From: Brevundimonas sp.
GTDB taxonomy: Bacteria; Pseudomonadota; Alphaproteobacteria; Caulobacterales; Caulobacteraceae
Direction: 5' to 3'
Assembly (NCBI RefSeq): GCF_029945885.1
Contig: NZ_JAQSDK010000026.1
Coordinates: 110,791 to 174,790 of the forward strand
DNA: 64,000 nucleotides
In this document: one piece after another, positions 16,757-25,301 of the stretch
How the letters are laid out: each line of letters starts with the position of its first letter
How positions within the stretch are numbered: the first letter of the stretch is position 1
The notes under the pieces: model-generated
Seen by the model: the letters and a program-made list of their open reading frames with translations, nothing else
Databases searched by the model: none
Told to the model about the DNA's origin: nothing
Program-made: the position numbers and the translations under genes

Positions 16757-17782
16757 ATGCGGCACATAATCGTCTTCTTCGCCCTGGGGTTTGCCCTGCT
16801 GCTCGGCCTGAGCAGCTTGGGGCGGCTGCTGGACGATCGACCCGAACTCGCGGACATGAGGGCCGGTCTGGCCCGGGTCGAGGGGCGTCAGGCCGTGAGT
16901 CTTGGCGGGTCTGTTGCGCGCGCCGTGGATTTTTCCGCCCTGTGTCTGGACGGGACGGAGTATTTCTGGAACTCCCAGGACACCTTCGAGGTCGCCGGTA
17001 TGGTCGACCTGATGCTGGCGCGTCCGTCGCCGCCGCGGCTCTGGTTCCTTGTCCTGGCCCCCACCGCCCAGGCCTACAACAACGGGGCAGCGGCGAGCCG
17101 ATCGGTTGAGCACCGGCGCAATGTCCATCAGCTGATGCTGGAGTCAGGGCGGCTGAATCCGATTGACGGAGACTGGCGACAGGCCGTGGTGACCGCCGTG
17201 ACGCCGGCCCTGGGATTTGAGGCCTGGAGCGAGCGTATTCGGGTGGCATTGTACAGGCTGGGCCTGGGGAAGGCACCGGTTCGACCGGTGCCCTGGACGC
17301 TCGGGCCGGACACCGGACTGGACCCGGCCCAGGCGGCCGTGGACGCCGTCACATCGGCAGAGAGCCAGGCCGACTATCTGCACAGTATCGCCTATCGGGA
17401 CGCCGAAGTGGCCGCGCGGGCCGGCCGGGCCCTTCATCGGATGAACCAGCGCATCCGCAGCCGGGGCGGCACCCTGTTCATCATCGTTCCGCCGATGACC
17501 GAGCCCATCCGGTCGCAGACCAACCGGCGGCTCGGTCCCGAAGTCGCGGCCTTTGATCGTCTGCTCGACGGTCTGGCCGGTGAAGGCGTTGTCGTTTCCC
17601 GGCACTGGGACGATCCGGACTGGGCAGATCGTTTCGATCTCTTCTACGACAATACCCATCTGAACCGCGCGGGGGCGGCGCGATTCTCGCGCCAGCTGGC
17701 CGCCGAATTGCGCGCTACCGGGGCAATCCCGGTCACCGAATGTCCGGCGGAACCGGCTGCTGCCGGTAAGGGTTCGCGGTGA
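16757..17782 (+). CDS. SGNH/AlgJ-like acyltransferase or esterase partner
   Basis: A 341-residue protein with one N-terminal signal or membrane anchor (hydrophobic residues 4-20). The AlgJ/AlgX-like SGNH fold is suggested by VSLGGSVARA (candidate nucleophile Ser52, with GGS instead of the usual GDS/GNS), a middle strand TLFIIVPPM, and the C-terminal catalytic block FYDNTHLNRAGAARFS with the Asp-x-x-His pair. It starts 12 bases after the MBOAT stop. Proteins of this pair type complete periplasmic O-acetylation in alginate and related systems. Assignment as the MBOAT partner follows from adjacency and fold; whether it transfers or hydrolyses is unknown. Confidence 0.75.
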   Translation: MRHIIVFFALGFALLLGLSSLGRLLDDRPELADMRAGLARVEGRQAVSLGGSVARAVDFSALCLDGTEYFWNSQDTFEVAGMVDLMLARPSPPRLWFLVLAPTAQAYNNGAAASRSVEHRRNVHQLMLESGRLNPIDGDWRQAVVTAVTPALGFEAWSERIRVALYRLGLGKAPVRPVPWTLGPDTGLDPAQAAVDAVTSAESQADYLHSIAYRDAEVAARAGRALHRMNQRIRSRGGTLFIIVPPMTEPIRSQTNRRLGPEVAAFDRLLDGLAGEGVVVSRHWDDPDWADRFDLFYDNTHLNRAGAARFSRQLAAELRATGAIPVTECPAEPAAAGKGSR

Positions 17783-17805
17783 GTGTTCCTCTCGGTGCCA
17801 GACTG

Positions 17806-17819
17806 GGCGTTTCGACGCC
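17806..17819 (+). terminator. UUCG-type hairpin between SGNH and radical-SAM genes
   Basis: GGCGT-TTCG-ACGCC forms a stable tetraloop hairpin 24 bases after the SGNH stop. There is no T tract; it may stabilise the mRNA end or partly separate the two transcripts. Confidence 0.3.
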
Positions 17820-17871
17820 TTCCCGGGGATGGTAGGGTGCCAAAGGCGATCAGCGGGTTTTCGGCGGCAGT

Positions 17872-19008
17872 ATGAATATTCGACGTAACAGGCTGATCAG
17901 GCTTCGCCATTTGCTTGACGCGGATCCTGGCTTGTCCGTGGCCTATGACGAGGCGAAGCGGGTCGTCCGCGCCTTTCGCAAGCCGGCCTTTTACGAGGTC
18001 GCCACCCGCTGCAACCTGTTCTGCGAAGGCTGCTATTATTTCTCGGACAATTTCACCCCGACAAAAGAGGTCCAGGACCTTGCCGCCTGGGAGCGGTTCT
18101 TCGCCGCCGAGGGTGAGCGCGGGGTGACCATGGCCTATTTTGTCGGGGCCGAACCGGCGCTGGAGCAGGATCGGCTTCATGCCGCCAGCCAGTATTTTCC
18201 GCATGGCAATATCGGCACCAACGGCACCGTTCGTATCGACCCGGCCATACCCTACAGGATCGGCGTTTCGGTCTGGGGGGTCGATGCCGAGGTCGACGTC
18301 AGCCTCCGCGGCGGGCGGACCTTCGGCAAGGCCATCCGCAACTATGCCGGCGATCCGCGCGCGATCATTCTCTACACCCTGACCCGATCGAACCTCGGCG
18401 ACACGCGCAAGCTGGCCGAAATCTGCCGCGACAACGACCTGCCGCTGACCTTCAACATGTATTCGCCGACCCAGACCTATCTGAGGAAGCTCCAGGAAGG
18501 CGAAGGGAACGACCGGTCCTTCTTCCGGATCTCCAATGCCGAATCGAACCTTTGCTGGGACGACGAGAGTCTGGGCGAGGTTCGGTCCATGATCCCGAGG
18601 CTGATGGAAGAGTATCCCGAGACCATCGTCTATTCGGAGGCCTACAACGACTGGGCGACCCGCTCGGGCCCCCTCTATGACATCGATCCCGAAACCGGCG
18701 TCGCCCGCGACTGTCATTCCCGGATGGTCGGGCAGATGCGCTATTTCCGGGCCGACATGGAGCCGGGCGACGAGAAATGCGGCACCTCGGACGCCGTCTG
18801 TTCCGAATGCCGGATGTACAGCGGCGGCTGGTCATCGAAATTCGAGCCGCGGGACGAGGACCTGCGGGATGCGGCCGCGTTTTCGGCCTGGCTCGGCATG
18901 ATCGCCACCCTTGGACGGATCTTCCTGATCGAGTCCCCGGCACCGGCCCCTGCGTTTGCGGTGAACCGGCCGGATCTGGCGTCGTCGGCCCCTAGGCCGA
19001 CTGCCTGA
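17872..19008 (+). CDS. Radical SAM protein with SPASM-like C-terminal cysteines
   Basis: A 378-residue radical SAM enzyme. The cluster motif CNLFCEGC (Cys47, Cys51, Cys54) binds the 4Fe-4S that cleaves SAM. A later glycine-rich strand and TLTRSNLGDTRKLAEIC follow the expected barrel. Near the C-terminus CGTSDAVCSECRMYSGGW resembles the auxiliary-cluster Cys pattern of SPASM-type enzymes. ATG 17872 is the first start after the preceding gene. It converges on the B12-type radical-SAM gene with a 17-base overlap of coding ends. The substrate is unknown. Its location suggests it belongs to the same pathway as the P450/MBOAT/SGNH genes. Confidence 0.82.
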   Translation: MNIRRNRLIRLRHLLDADPGLSVAYDEAKRVVRAFRKPAFYEVATRCNLFCEGCYYFSDNFTPTKEVQDLAAWERFFAAEGERGVTMAYFVGAEPALEQDRLHAASQYFPHGNIGTNGTVRIDPAIPYRIGVSVWGVDAEVDVSLRGGRTFGKAIRNYAGDPRAIILYTLTRSNLGDTRKLAEICRDNDLPLTFNMYSPTQTYLRKLQEGEGNDRSFFRISNAESNLCWDDESLGEVRSMIPRLMEEYPETIVYSEAYNDWATRSGPLYDIDPETGVARDCHSRMVGQMRYFRADMEPGDEKCGTSDAVCSECRMYSGGWSSKFEPRDEDLRDAAAFSAWLGMIATLGRIFLIESPAPAPAFAVNRPDLASSAPRPTA

Positions 19009-20566
19009 GGGTTTCGAACGGGGGCGCGTCCATGGCGGCCCATTCGGCGTCATAGACGCCCTTTTCCATGTGGACGTAGAGGGACAGCAGCCAGGTCGTC
19101 AGGATGTCGGTCAGTCCGTCGCGGATGTCCGGATGTCGGCGCATCAACCGGGAGGCCTGGGCGATGACCCGGGCCACGTCGGCATGCTCGCGGTGGATGG
19201 TGCGGATCATCCGGCCGAAATGACGATTGGCCTGTTCGCGTCCCGGAGGATTGTACAGCCGCCCGGAACCACGACTCAGCAGGGGATTGGGACCCAGCCG
19301 CCCGGCAATGTCCTGGAAGCGGGTCCAGAAGGCGGCGGGACTGTAGAGCCGGCTGATCAGCCATTTGGTGCCGGTGTAGAGTTCCTGCTTCGACATCTGG
19401 GCCGGGATAATGTTGGTGACCATGTCCGCGCCGGGGAAATGGGCCTGTTCCCCGGTAAAATCGAGCCGGCCGGCCGCCTTCATCTCATCGTACAGGGGGG
19501 TGGCCATGGGGGCGACCAGGGCTGAGACCTTGAAGGTCCCGACCGGCAGGGTCATGGCAAAATCATGCTGCTGCTCAAAGATCAGCCGGCTGTCGGCATC
19601 GAACCCGACCATCAGGGCGGCCTCGACCTTCAGGCCGTGGGACACGACCTTGCGCAGTTGTCCCGCCATGTCGGTATTGAGGTTCTGGCGCTTCTTGCTG
19701 GCCTTCAGGCTCTCTTCGTTCACGGACTCCACGCCGATGAAGAGGTTGGACACACCGGCCTCGGCACACAGGGTCAGCAGATCGTCGTCCCGGGCCAGAT
19801 CGATCGAGACCTGGGTGGCGAAGGTGATGAAGTCCCGGCCCTCCGTGCCGTTCCAGGCTTTCAGGGCCTCCAGCAATCCGGTCGCGCGCTTGCGATAGAC
19901 GGTGAAATTGTCGTCGGCCAGCGCGATCCGGTTGTAGCCCAGGTCATACAGGCGCTGCACCTCGGTGATCACCTGGTCGTTCGACTTGTGCCGCTGATTG
20001 CGGCCCAGATACTGGATGACGTCGCAGAAATTGCACTCGAACGGACAGCCGCGACTGGTCTGGACCACACCGACCAGGGCGCGGTCATTGTCGAACAGCT
20101 CCCAGGCCGGGGTCGGTGACAGGGTCAGTTCAGGGCGACCACCCGCATAGTGGGGCTGGAGCCGGTCGGCGATCATGTCGGCATAGAAGCCTGCGGCGAT
20201 CGCCTCGAACTCACCCGTCACCGCCACATCGCACGCGCCGGCGAAGGCCGCCGGGTCCAGCGTGATATGGGGGCCGCCGATGATAACCGGCTTGCCACGG
20301 GCGCGATATTCCCGGGCGATCTCGATGGCCCGGCGTGCCTGGGAGACATTGGCGGTGATCCCGATGAAGTCGGCGGGATCGTCGAAATCCACCGGGGCCA
20401 GGGCTTCGTCATGCAGGACGACCTCGATGCCGTCCGGGGCCATGGCGGCGACGGTCGCGATCGCGATCGGGGCGACCCGGGTCACGGACGTCCCGCCGGA
20501 CAGGTCGATACCGGCGAAGTCGGCGTCCCAGTGAGGGCGCGGCGCGATCAGCAAGAACCGTGGCAT
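18992..20566 (-). CDS. B12-binding-domain radical SAM protein
   Basis: A 524-residue cobalamin-dependent radical SAM enzyme. The N-terminal third is a Rossmann-like B12-binding domain (FLLIAPRPHWD, DFIGITANVSQARRAIEIA, PVIIGGPHITLDP). The radical SAM motif CPFECNFC follows TSRGC, and the C-terminal part contains FIGVESVNEESLKASKKRQN and a late NPPGREQANRH segment typical of this family. Related enzymes methylate unactivated carbons or remodel lipids such as hopanoids. Transcription is opposite to the radical-SAM neighbour. No hopanoid genes are visible nearby, so the substrate stays open. Confidence 0.88.
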   Translation of the reverse strand: MPRFLLIAPRPHWDADFAGIDLSGGTSVTRVAPIAIATVAAMAPDGIEVVLHDEALAPVDFDDPADFIGITANVSQARRAIEIAREYRARGKPVIIGGPHITLDPAAFAGACDVAVTGEFEAIAAGFYADMIADRLQPHYAGGRPELTLSPTPAWELFDNDRALVGVVQTSRGCPFECNFCDVIQYLGRNQRHKSNDQVITEVQRLYDLGYNRIALADDNFTVYRKRATGLLEALKAWNGTEGRDFITFATQVSIDLARDDDLLTLCAEAGVSNLFIGVESVNEESLKASKKRQNLNTDMAGQLRKVVSHGLKVEAALMVGFDADSRLIFEQQHDFAMTLPVGTFKVSALVAPMATPLYDEMKAAGRLDFTGEQAHFPGADMVTNIIPAQMSKQELYTGTKWLISRLYSPAAFWTRFQDIAGRLGPNPLLSRGSGRLYNPPGREQANRHFGRMIRTIHREHADVARVIAQASRLMRRHPDIRDGLTDILTTWLLSLYVHMEKGVYDAEWAAMDAPPFETLRQSA

Positions 20567-20825
20567 TGTCCGGATGTCCCCCTTGCAGGGGTGCTACACC
20601 GGGCGGCGGGGTAGCGCCACAGAAGCCTTGGCCCGGGAGCGTCGATGCACGCCCGCCGTCGATCCGGTGACCAGCGCCCGCGATCCAGCCGGCCCTCTCC
20701 GGCCGTGGGAAGCAGGCGAGGCGGGCCTGAGGGGGAAGGATGTTCTCTGGAGCGGCTGCGCCCATGCGAATGGGGGTGGGGCAGACATCGCCCAAACCCG
20801 GCCCGCCGGCTTCAGTGCGCTCCGG

Positions 20826-22838
20826 CTAGGCTGACATTCCGATGACCCTTCCGATCAGGTCCGAGGCACTGATGGGCTTGGTCAGGAAGTCATCGGCCCC
20901 CGCTTCCTGGGCCATGGTCCTGAACTGGGGCAGGGCGTTCGCCGTCAGCATGCAGATCGGCACCCGATCTCCGCCTTCTTCACGCTCCCGGTCGCGGATA
21001 CGCCGCACGGCCTCCAGCCCGTCCATCAGCGGCATCTGCATGTCCATCAGGATCAGATCGAAATTTCCGGTCGCGGCCTCGGCCACGGCCAGCGCGCCGT
21101 TTTCCACGCTGTGAAGATCCACGTCGAGCGGCTTCAGGATGAACTCCACGACCCGGCGGTTGGCCGGATGATCCTCCGCCAGCAGAATACGCAGAGGTCG
21201 CCCGGCAACGGGGCGGACCGGGTCTGTCCCGGCTGCGACCGGCAGGGCCTGGGGCCCTGCGGGGACCAGCGGAACCTCGAAGATGAAGGCTGCGCCCTCG
21301 CCCAGGCGGGATTCAGCCCGGATCGTTCCGTCCATCAGGTCGACAAGCATCTTGCATATCGAGAGACCGAGACCCGTGCCGCCGAACCGGCGGGTGATTG
21401 AACTGTCTGCCTGTTCAAACCGGCTGAAAAGCCGGGCGCGGGTCTGTTCGTCAAATCCGATGCCGGTGTCCCCCACGGTGAACCGGACGCGGCAGGGCTC
21501 CTGGTGGACGATCTCCACCGACAATCTGACCTGGCCGGTCTCGGTAAATTTGACGGCGTTGCTGAGAAGGTTGTTGAGCACCTGGCGCAGTCGCTTTTCG
21601 TCACCGACGAACCCCGTCCGAACGAGTTCCGGCAGGCTGAGGTCGAAAGCGAGGCCCTTGTTTTGCGCGGCTGTGCTGAACAATGCCGCCACGTTCTCGA
21701 CCATGGCTCCCAGATCGAAGGGCTGATGCTGGATCGCCATGCGACCCGCCTCGATCTGGGCCAGGTCAAGGATGTCCGTCAGCAGGGCCTCGAGCGCGCG
21801 CGCCGAAGTCGCGATCAGGTCCACCATCTCTCTCTGGTGAGCGTCCGTGGAGGAGTCGCCCAGGGCTTCGGCGACACCGAGAATGCCGTTGAGTGGTGTG
21901 CGGAGCTCGTGACTCATATTGGCGAGAAAGTCCGATTTCGCCTGGTTGGCCTTTTCGGCGAGGTCCCGCGCCTCGATCAGACAGGCTTCGGTTTCGTACC
22001 GCTCGGTCAGGTCCCGCACGATGGTCGTGAACAGGGTCTCCCCACCGGCCACCACGCGGGCGATAGACGCCTCGATCGGGATTTCCACGCCATCCTTCCG
22101 CAGCCCGTAAACGGGCCTGCGCTGGGCCATCTGAAGGCTCTCCTGACGTCCTGTGGCAAAGCTGGCAAGGTGCTGGCCGTGCCCGCCACGAAAACGCTCG
22201 GGCATGAGGCGTTCGATACTGTCCCCGACGATCTCGTGAGCCGCGTAGCCGAACACCGTCTGGGCCCCGGCACTGAAGATGATGACGCGGCCTTCGAGAT
22301 TCGCCACAATGATCGCTTCCGGTGAAATCCGGATCAGCCCCGACAGCATGTCGCGATTGCGTGCTGCGGATCGTTCGATCGCCCGCAAACGGGTGACGTC
22401 CTGCACGATGCCGCGCATGCACAGCGGATTTCCGGCGGCATCGCGTTCGACCTCACCGAGCTCACGGAGAAAACGAATTTCACCGTCCTGCCGCAGGATC
22501 CGGTGGTCGATCGCATAGTCCGCATGTTCGTCCACAGCCAGTCGAACCGCCTGCTCGACCCCGGCGCGGTCCTCGGGGTGAACGCATTCAAGAAAGCCGG
22601 AATAGTTTATGCCGCGCCCGTCGTTCTCCAGGCCGAACAGCCTGAAGGTCTCGTCGGACCAGAGCAGTTCGCCCGTGCGGATATCCCATTTCCAGCTCCC
22701 GATCTGGGCCGTGGACTGGGTCTTTTCCACATGCCAGAGGAGTTCGTTCTGTCCGAATGCGGGGGGCGCGTGGAAGGGCGTTTGTCGGTCCGCTCCATTC
22801 ACAGTGTCAGCCCGCCCGATTGATTCCATCCCACCCAC
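20826..22838 (-). CDS. Hybrid sensor histidine kinase (PAS-PAS-HisKA-HATPase-REC)
   Basis: A 670-residue soluble hybrid kinase. PAS 1 (about 35-150) is followed by PAS 2 (about 165-285), a HisKA domain with phospho-acceptor His310 in FLANMSHELRTPLNGI, and an ATPase domain with N box NNLLSNAVKF, G1 DTGIGF and G2 GGTGLGLSI. The C-terminal receiver (about 549-668) has acidic residues in LLAEDHPANR, phospho-acceptor Asp599 (LILMDMQMP) and Lys in LTKPIS. There are no membrane segments, so the signal is cytoplasmic. A separate Hpt protein is needed for onward transfer; one is encoded at 7619, though the link is only a guess. ATG 22838 is used; an internal Met at residue 4 is an alternative. Confidence 0.9.
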   Translation of the reverse strand: MGGMESIGRADTVNGADRQTPFHAPPAFGQNELLWHVEKTQSTAQIGSWKWDIRTGELLWSDETFRLFGLENDGRGINYSGFLECVHPEDRAGVEQAVRLAVDEHADYAIDHRILRQDGEIRFLRELGEVERDAAGNPLCMRGIVQDVTRLRAIERSAARNRDMLSGLIRISPEAIIVANLEGRVIIFSAGAQTVFGYAAHEIVGDSIERLMPERFRGGHGQHLASFATGRQESLQMAQRRPVYGLRKDGVEIPIEASIARVVAGGETLFTTIVRDLTERYETEACLIEARDLAEKANQAKSDFLANMSHELRTPLNGILGVAEALGDSSTDAHQREMVDLIATSARALEALLTDILDLAQIEAGRMAIQHQPFDLGAMVENVAALFSTAAQNKGLAFDLSLPELVRTGFVGDEKRLRQVLNNLLSNAVKFTETGQVRLSVEIVHQEPCRVRFTVGDTGIGFDEQTRARLFSRFEQADSSITRRFGGTGLGLSICKMLVDLMDGTIRAESRLGEGAAFIFEVPLVPAGPQALPVAAGTDPVRPVAGRPLRILLAEDHPANRRVVEFILKPLDVDLHSVENGALAVAEAATGNFDLILMDMQMPLMDGLEAVRRIRDREREEGGDRVPICMLTANALPQFRTMAQEAGADDFLTKPISASDLIGRVIGMSA

Positions 22839-22997
22839 GTGAAGCGATTTGCCGGCGCTGCAAACGGACGGTCAGCATGCGAAGCCGGCCGGTAGGGGGC
22901 GCAATCGTCGAGTCTTACAGTGGGTGACGCATCGAGACCCTTTCAGGGTCAGAGTCTTGCCCCGCAGGACTAACGTGGCGTCGTGTGCGACGTATTG

Positions 22998-23870
22998 TCA
23001 CATCCGGGCGTTGGCCGGGCCAGGTGCCGTGGAGATGGCGGCCCGCTCCGCGCAGGCCCGGTCCAGACAGGTTCCGGCCAGCGGACATGGAGACCGTGAG
23101 CGAAGGTCGTTGCGGGGGGACGCCTCCTGGAGGTCGCGCATTACGTTCAGCAATCCCAGGGCGGAGGCCGGGGAGAGGCTTTCGGGGTGGAAGCCTTTGC
23201 GAAGGGACGGCTCGTCGCCGACCATTTGGGCGTCCGACGGGAACCGGCCACAGCAGACACTCCAGTCCGGGAAATACCGCACGGGTGCAGACTGGTCGCT
23301 GATGATCGACAGCGAGGAATGACGACGGTCACAGGAAATCGCCCCGAACACCTGCCTGACACTGTCTCTCGTGCCTTCGAGCACGCTGAGGAACCGGCCG
23401 GCCTGGGCGTAGAGGATGCCCGTGACGTCCAGGGTCGCCTTTCGCCGCGCCCCGCTGGTCTGGATCTGTTCCAGAAGTTCGTGAAGGGGAGGGGCGTTCT
23501 CCCGGTTCGCGGTGCTGTAGTAGATCAGGCGATGGCAGGCGGTTTCGGCAGGTGGCTGATCCATCTGCCGGGGTGTCGCGGTTGGCCGCGCGGTGTCGAG
23601 GGCCGTCCGAAACGGCTTTCCCGCTGAACGGCAGACGCCGACGCCGCCATCCTCGCAGTTGTCGAAGGCTACGCCCATCGCAGCAAACACTTCGAAGAGC
23701 GCCCGGAGCGTTCGGCTGTTGGCGTCCACCGGCCCCCGGATACGCTCCAGCCGCTTGATCGTTTCCAGACTGAGGCCGCAGCGCCTGGCCAGATCCGCCT
23801 GGTCGATACGTATGAGAGCCCGGGCCGCCCTGATCTGCTCGCCGGAAAGCGCCGACATACTGGATTGCAT
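22998..23870 (-). CDS. XRE-type HTH fused to a degenerate BLUF domain
   Basis: A 290-residue protein. Residues 9-70 are an XRE-like HTH (GEQIRAARAL, LSLETIKRLERIRGPV). Residues 112-210 fit the BLUF flavin-sensor fold: HRLIYYSTANR, DVTGILYAQAGRFLSVLEG, FGAISCDRRHSSLSII and RYFPDWSVCCG. The family Tyr is kept (Tyr117), but the flavin-contacting Gln in FxQxLEG is Ser162, the Asn before TG is Lys144 and the late Met is Val205. Blue-light photochemistry of the usual kind therefore seems unlikely. It may bind flavin differently or act as a dark regulator. An HTH paralogue is encoded at 36314. ATG 23870 or the internal ATG at codon 5 could be the start. Confidence 0.8.
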   Translation of the reverse strand: MQSSMSALSGEQIRAARALIRIDQADLARRCGLSLETIKRLERIRGPVDANSRTLRALFEVFAAMGVAFDNCEDGGVGVCRSAGKPFRTALDTARPTATPRQMDQPPAETACHRLIYYSTANRENAPPLHELLEQIQTSGARRKATLDVTGILYAQAGRFLSVLEGTRDSVRQVFGAISCDRRHSSLSIISDQSAPVRYFPDWSVCCGRFPSDAQMVGDEPSLRKGFHPESLSPASALGLLNVMRDLQEASPRNDLRSRSPCPLAGTCLDRACAERAAISTAPGPANARM

Positions 23871-24247
23871 TAGGTGGCCCCGGATAGAAATTGTGCCCTG
23901 AGTATATTTTTATGCCCCAAACAGGTTGCCGAGAGGATCTGTTGGGCTAAAAGAACTCTACTTTGTACAGATATGACACAACTTGGATGTATTTTCAAAA
24001 GTTACTTAAATGAGTGCAATATTTCGACCAATGAGTTTGATATACAGTCACGTATACACGCAATGGGAGAAAATGCCGCTGAGATGAGGGGCAACTGATC
24101 TGGACTCCAGCCATGGCTCGATTGAGCTCAGCTCAGCTCAGCTCAGCTCAGCTCAGCTCAGCTCAGCTCAGCCCAGGCCGGGGCCGGACGGCGTCGGGAT
24201 GTCCGGCGCGCGGCATGGCTGGTCCGGCCCGGCGCATTTCGCCGACT
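23871..24247. other. AT-richer intergenic stretch with a pentanucleotide repeat
   Basis: This 377-base gap lies between the XRE-BLUF gene and the end of the che operon. The first 230 bases are notably AT-richer than the surroundings. A small plus-strand frame at 23973-24098 (MTQLGCIFKSYLNE...) has no ribosome site or recognisable family and is not called. The pentamer array at 24126-24170 and a long imperfect inverted repeat (24176-24190 with 24221-24233) follow, the latter a possible terminator for the che genes. Confidence 0.5.
24126..24170. repeat. Nine tandem copies of GCTCA
   Basis: An uninterrupted array of nine GCTCA units, flanked by GA before and GCCCA (a decayed unit) after. Copy-number change by replication slippage is expected. 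It lies about 78 bases beyond the stop of the last che-operon gene and is not inside a gene I can support. Confidence 0.9.
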
Positions 24248-24715
24248 TCAGTCCGTCAGGCCGATCGACCGGCGCATGTTCTGCAGGTCTTCCACGATCC
24301 TGGCTTCATCCTGCCGGCTGAGGGGCGGGGCGTCCGGGCTCAAAAGGCCCAGGGCGCGAATATGCAGGCGGAGTGCGGCGGTGTGCCAGACGCCGAGCGT
24401 CCTGAAGCCGTCAATCATGGTGACGATTCCCCGGGTCAGATCAGCGAGCGCGTTCAGCCCGGCGGCATCGCCGACTTCGACGATGTTCATCGCAAGGCCG
24501 GAGATGACATCGATCTCGGCGAGGAGGTCATCGTCGGTTTGATCCGCAAAGGGTCGGATCTCCTGCAATTTGCCGACGACAAACCCACGAATGGAGTCGG
24601 CCAGCGCCGACACGCGTTTGTCCGCGTCGGCAATCAGTTCTGCCGACGTCGGGCCGCCACGGCTCATGTGGCGGGCCAGGTGGTTCTCCGGGGTGAAAAC
24701 GCGGGCGCTGTTCAT
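24248..24715 (-). CDS. Small helical protein of the che operon (possibly CheE-like)
   Basis: A 155-residue, mostly helical soluble protein ending the cheY-cheZ-like-regulator run, 9 bases after the response-regulator stop. The N-terminus is NSARVFTPENHLARHMSRGG, then several amphipathic helices and a C-terminal segment RIVEDLQNMRRSIG. No catalytic motif is seen. Small helical proteins in similar positions occur in alphaproteobacterial che operons (CheE in Caulobacter), but I cannot prove homology by eye. The role is inferred from the operon only. Confidence 0.6.
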   Translation of the reverse strand: MNSARVFTPENHLARHMSRGGPTSAELIADADKRVSALADSIRGFVVGKLQEIRPFADQTDDDLLAEIDVISGLAMNIVEVGDAAGLNALADLTRGIVTMIDGFRTLGVWHTAALRLHIRALGLLSPDAPPLSRQDEARIVEDLQNMRRSIGLTD

Positions 24716-24724
24716 CGGGGACTC

Positions 24725-25294
24725 CTAGTCGAACAGGGCGCTGATATCGTCTTGCGACAGGGCGCGCGTGGGGTCGGCGATGAGGGCGAGGGCCTCGGCG
24801 CGGCGCTCCTGCTGGTCCTCGGCGAGCGGTAACTGCCGGAACCGGCGGTCGGGTCCGTTGTAACCGTCGGCGGTGACGAACTCGCGATTGTTCCGGGCGA
24901 TCCATTCGAGCCGGCTGAGCAGGACGGACGGGGCGATCGGTTTGCGGACGACCATGTTGGCCCCGGCGTCGCGGGCGCTGTGGACCATGCCGGCGGGGGT
25001 GAAGCCGTGCAGGATTATGATCGGGGTCGTGTAGTTCGGGGCCCGGCTTTCCGAGCGAATATGGCGCACCAGAAAAAGGCCGTCCTCGTCGGGCATGTCG
25101 AGATCAGCGAGGATCACATCAAACCTTTGGGTGGTCAGGACCTCCCGGGCCTCGGCCACAGAGCGGCAGGTCTTCATTTCGCGCAAGCGGAACCCGGTCA
25201 GGACCTGGGACAACAGCTCCAGGGACTGCGGATTGTCATCAACCAGCAGGGCCTTGGCCTTGCGGAGATCGAGGCGCTGGTGAGCGGTCGCCAT
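24725..25294 (-). CDS. CheY-like response regulator with FliM-like C-terminal peptide
   Basis: A 189-residue protein. Residues 10-135 form a receiver domain: KALLVDDNPQS (acidic pair), phospho-acceptor Asp in DVILADLDMPDEDG, and Lys in MVVRKPIAPS. The extension contains YNGPDRRFRQLPL and ends ALSQDDISALFD (178-189), strikingly close to the LSQAEIDALL peptide by which FliM binds CheY-P. There is no output DNA-binding domain. The start is ATG 25294, not the upstream in-frame codons that run into the CheZ-like gene; the spacing to that gene's stop is 7 bases. It may compete for or relay CheY-P in the same locus. Confidence 0.85.
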   Translation of the reverse strand: MATAHQRLDLRKAKALLVDDNPQSLELLSQVLTGFRLREMKTCRSVAEAREVLTTQRFDVILADLDMPDEDGLFLVRHIRSESRAPNYTTPIIILHGFTPAGMVHSARDAGANMVVRKPIAPSVLLSRLEWIARNNREFVTADGYNGPDRRFRQLPLAEDQQERRAEALALIADPTRALSQDDISALFD

Positions 25295-25301
25295 GGTCAG
25301 A

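Noticed and set aside
14987..17128. 713-codon minus-strand frame opposite P450/MBOAT/SGNH
   Set aside because: Low-complexity Gln/Gly/Arg-rich translation with no domain; the opposite strand carries three clear enzymes with coupled starts.
23973..24098. Small plus-strand frame MTQLGCIFKSYLNE...
   Set aside because: No ribosome site, no family resemblance and a short length in an AT-rich gap; not enough to call a gene.
24126..24170. Possible CRISPR array
   Set aside because: The unit is a 5-base tandem repeat without spacers and no cas genes are near.
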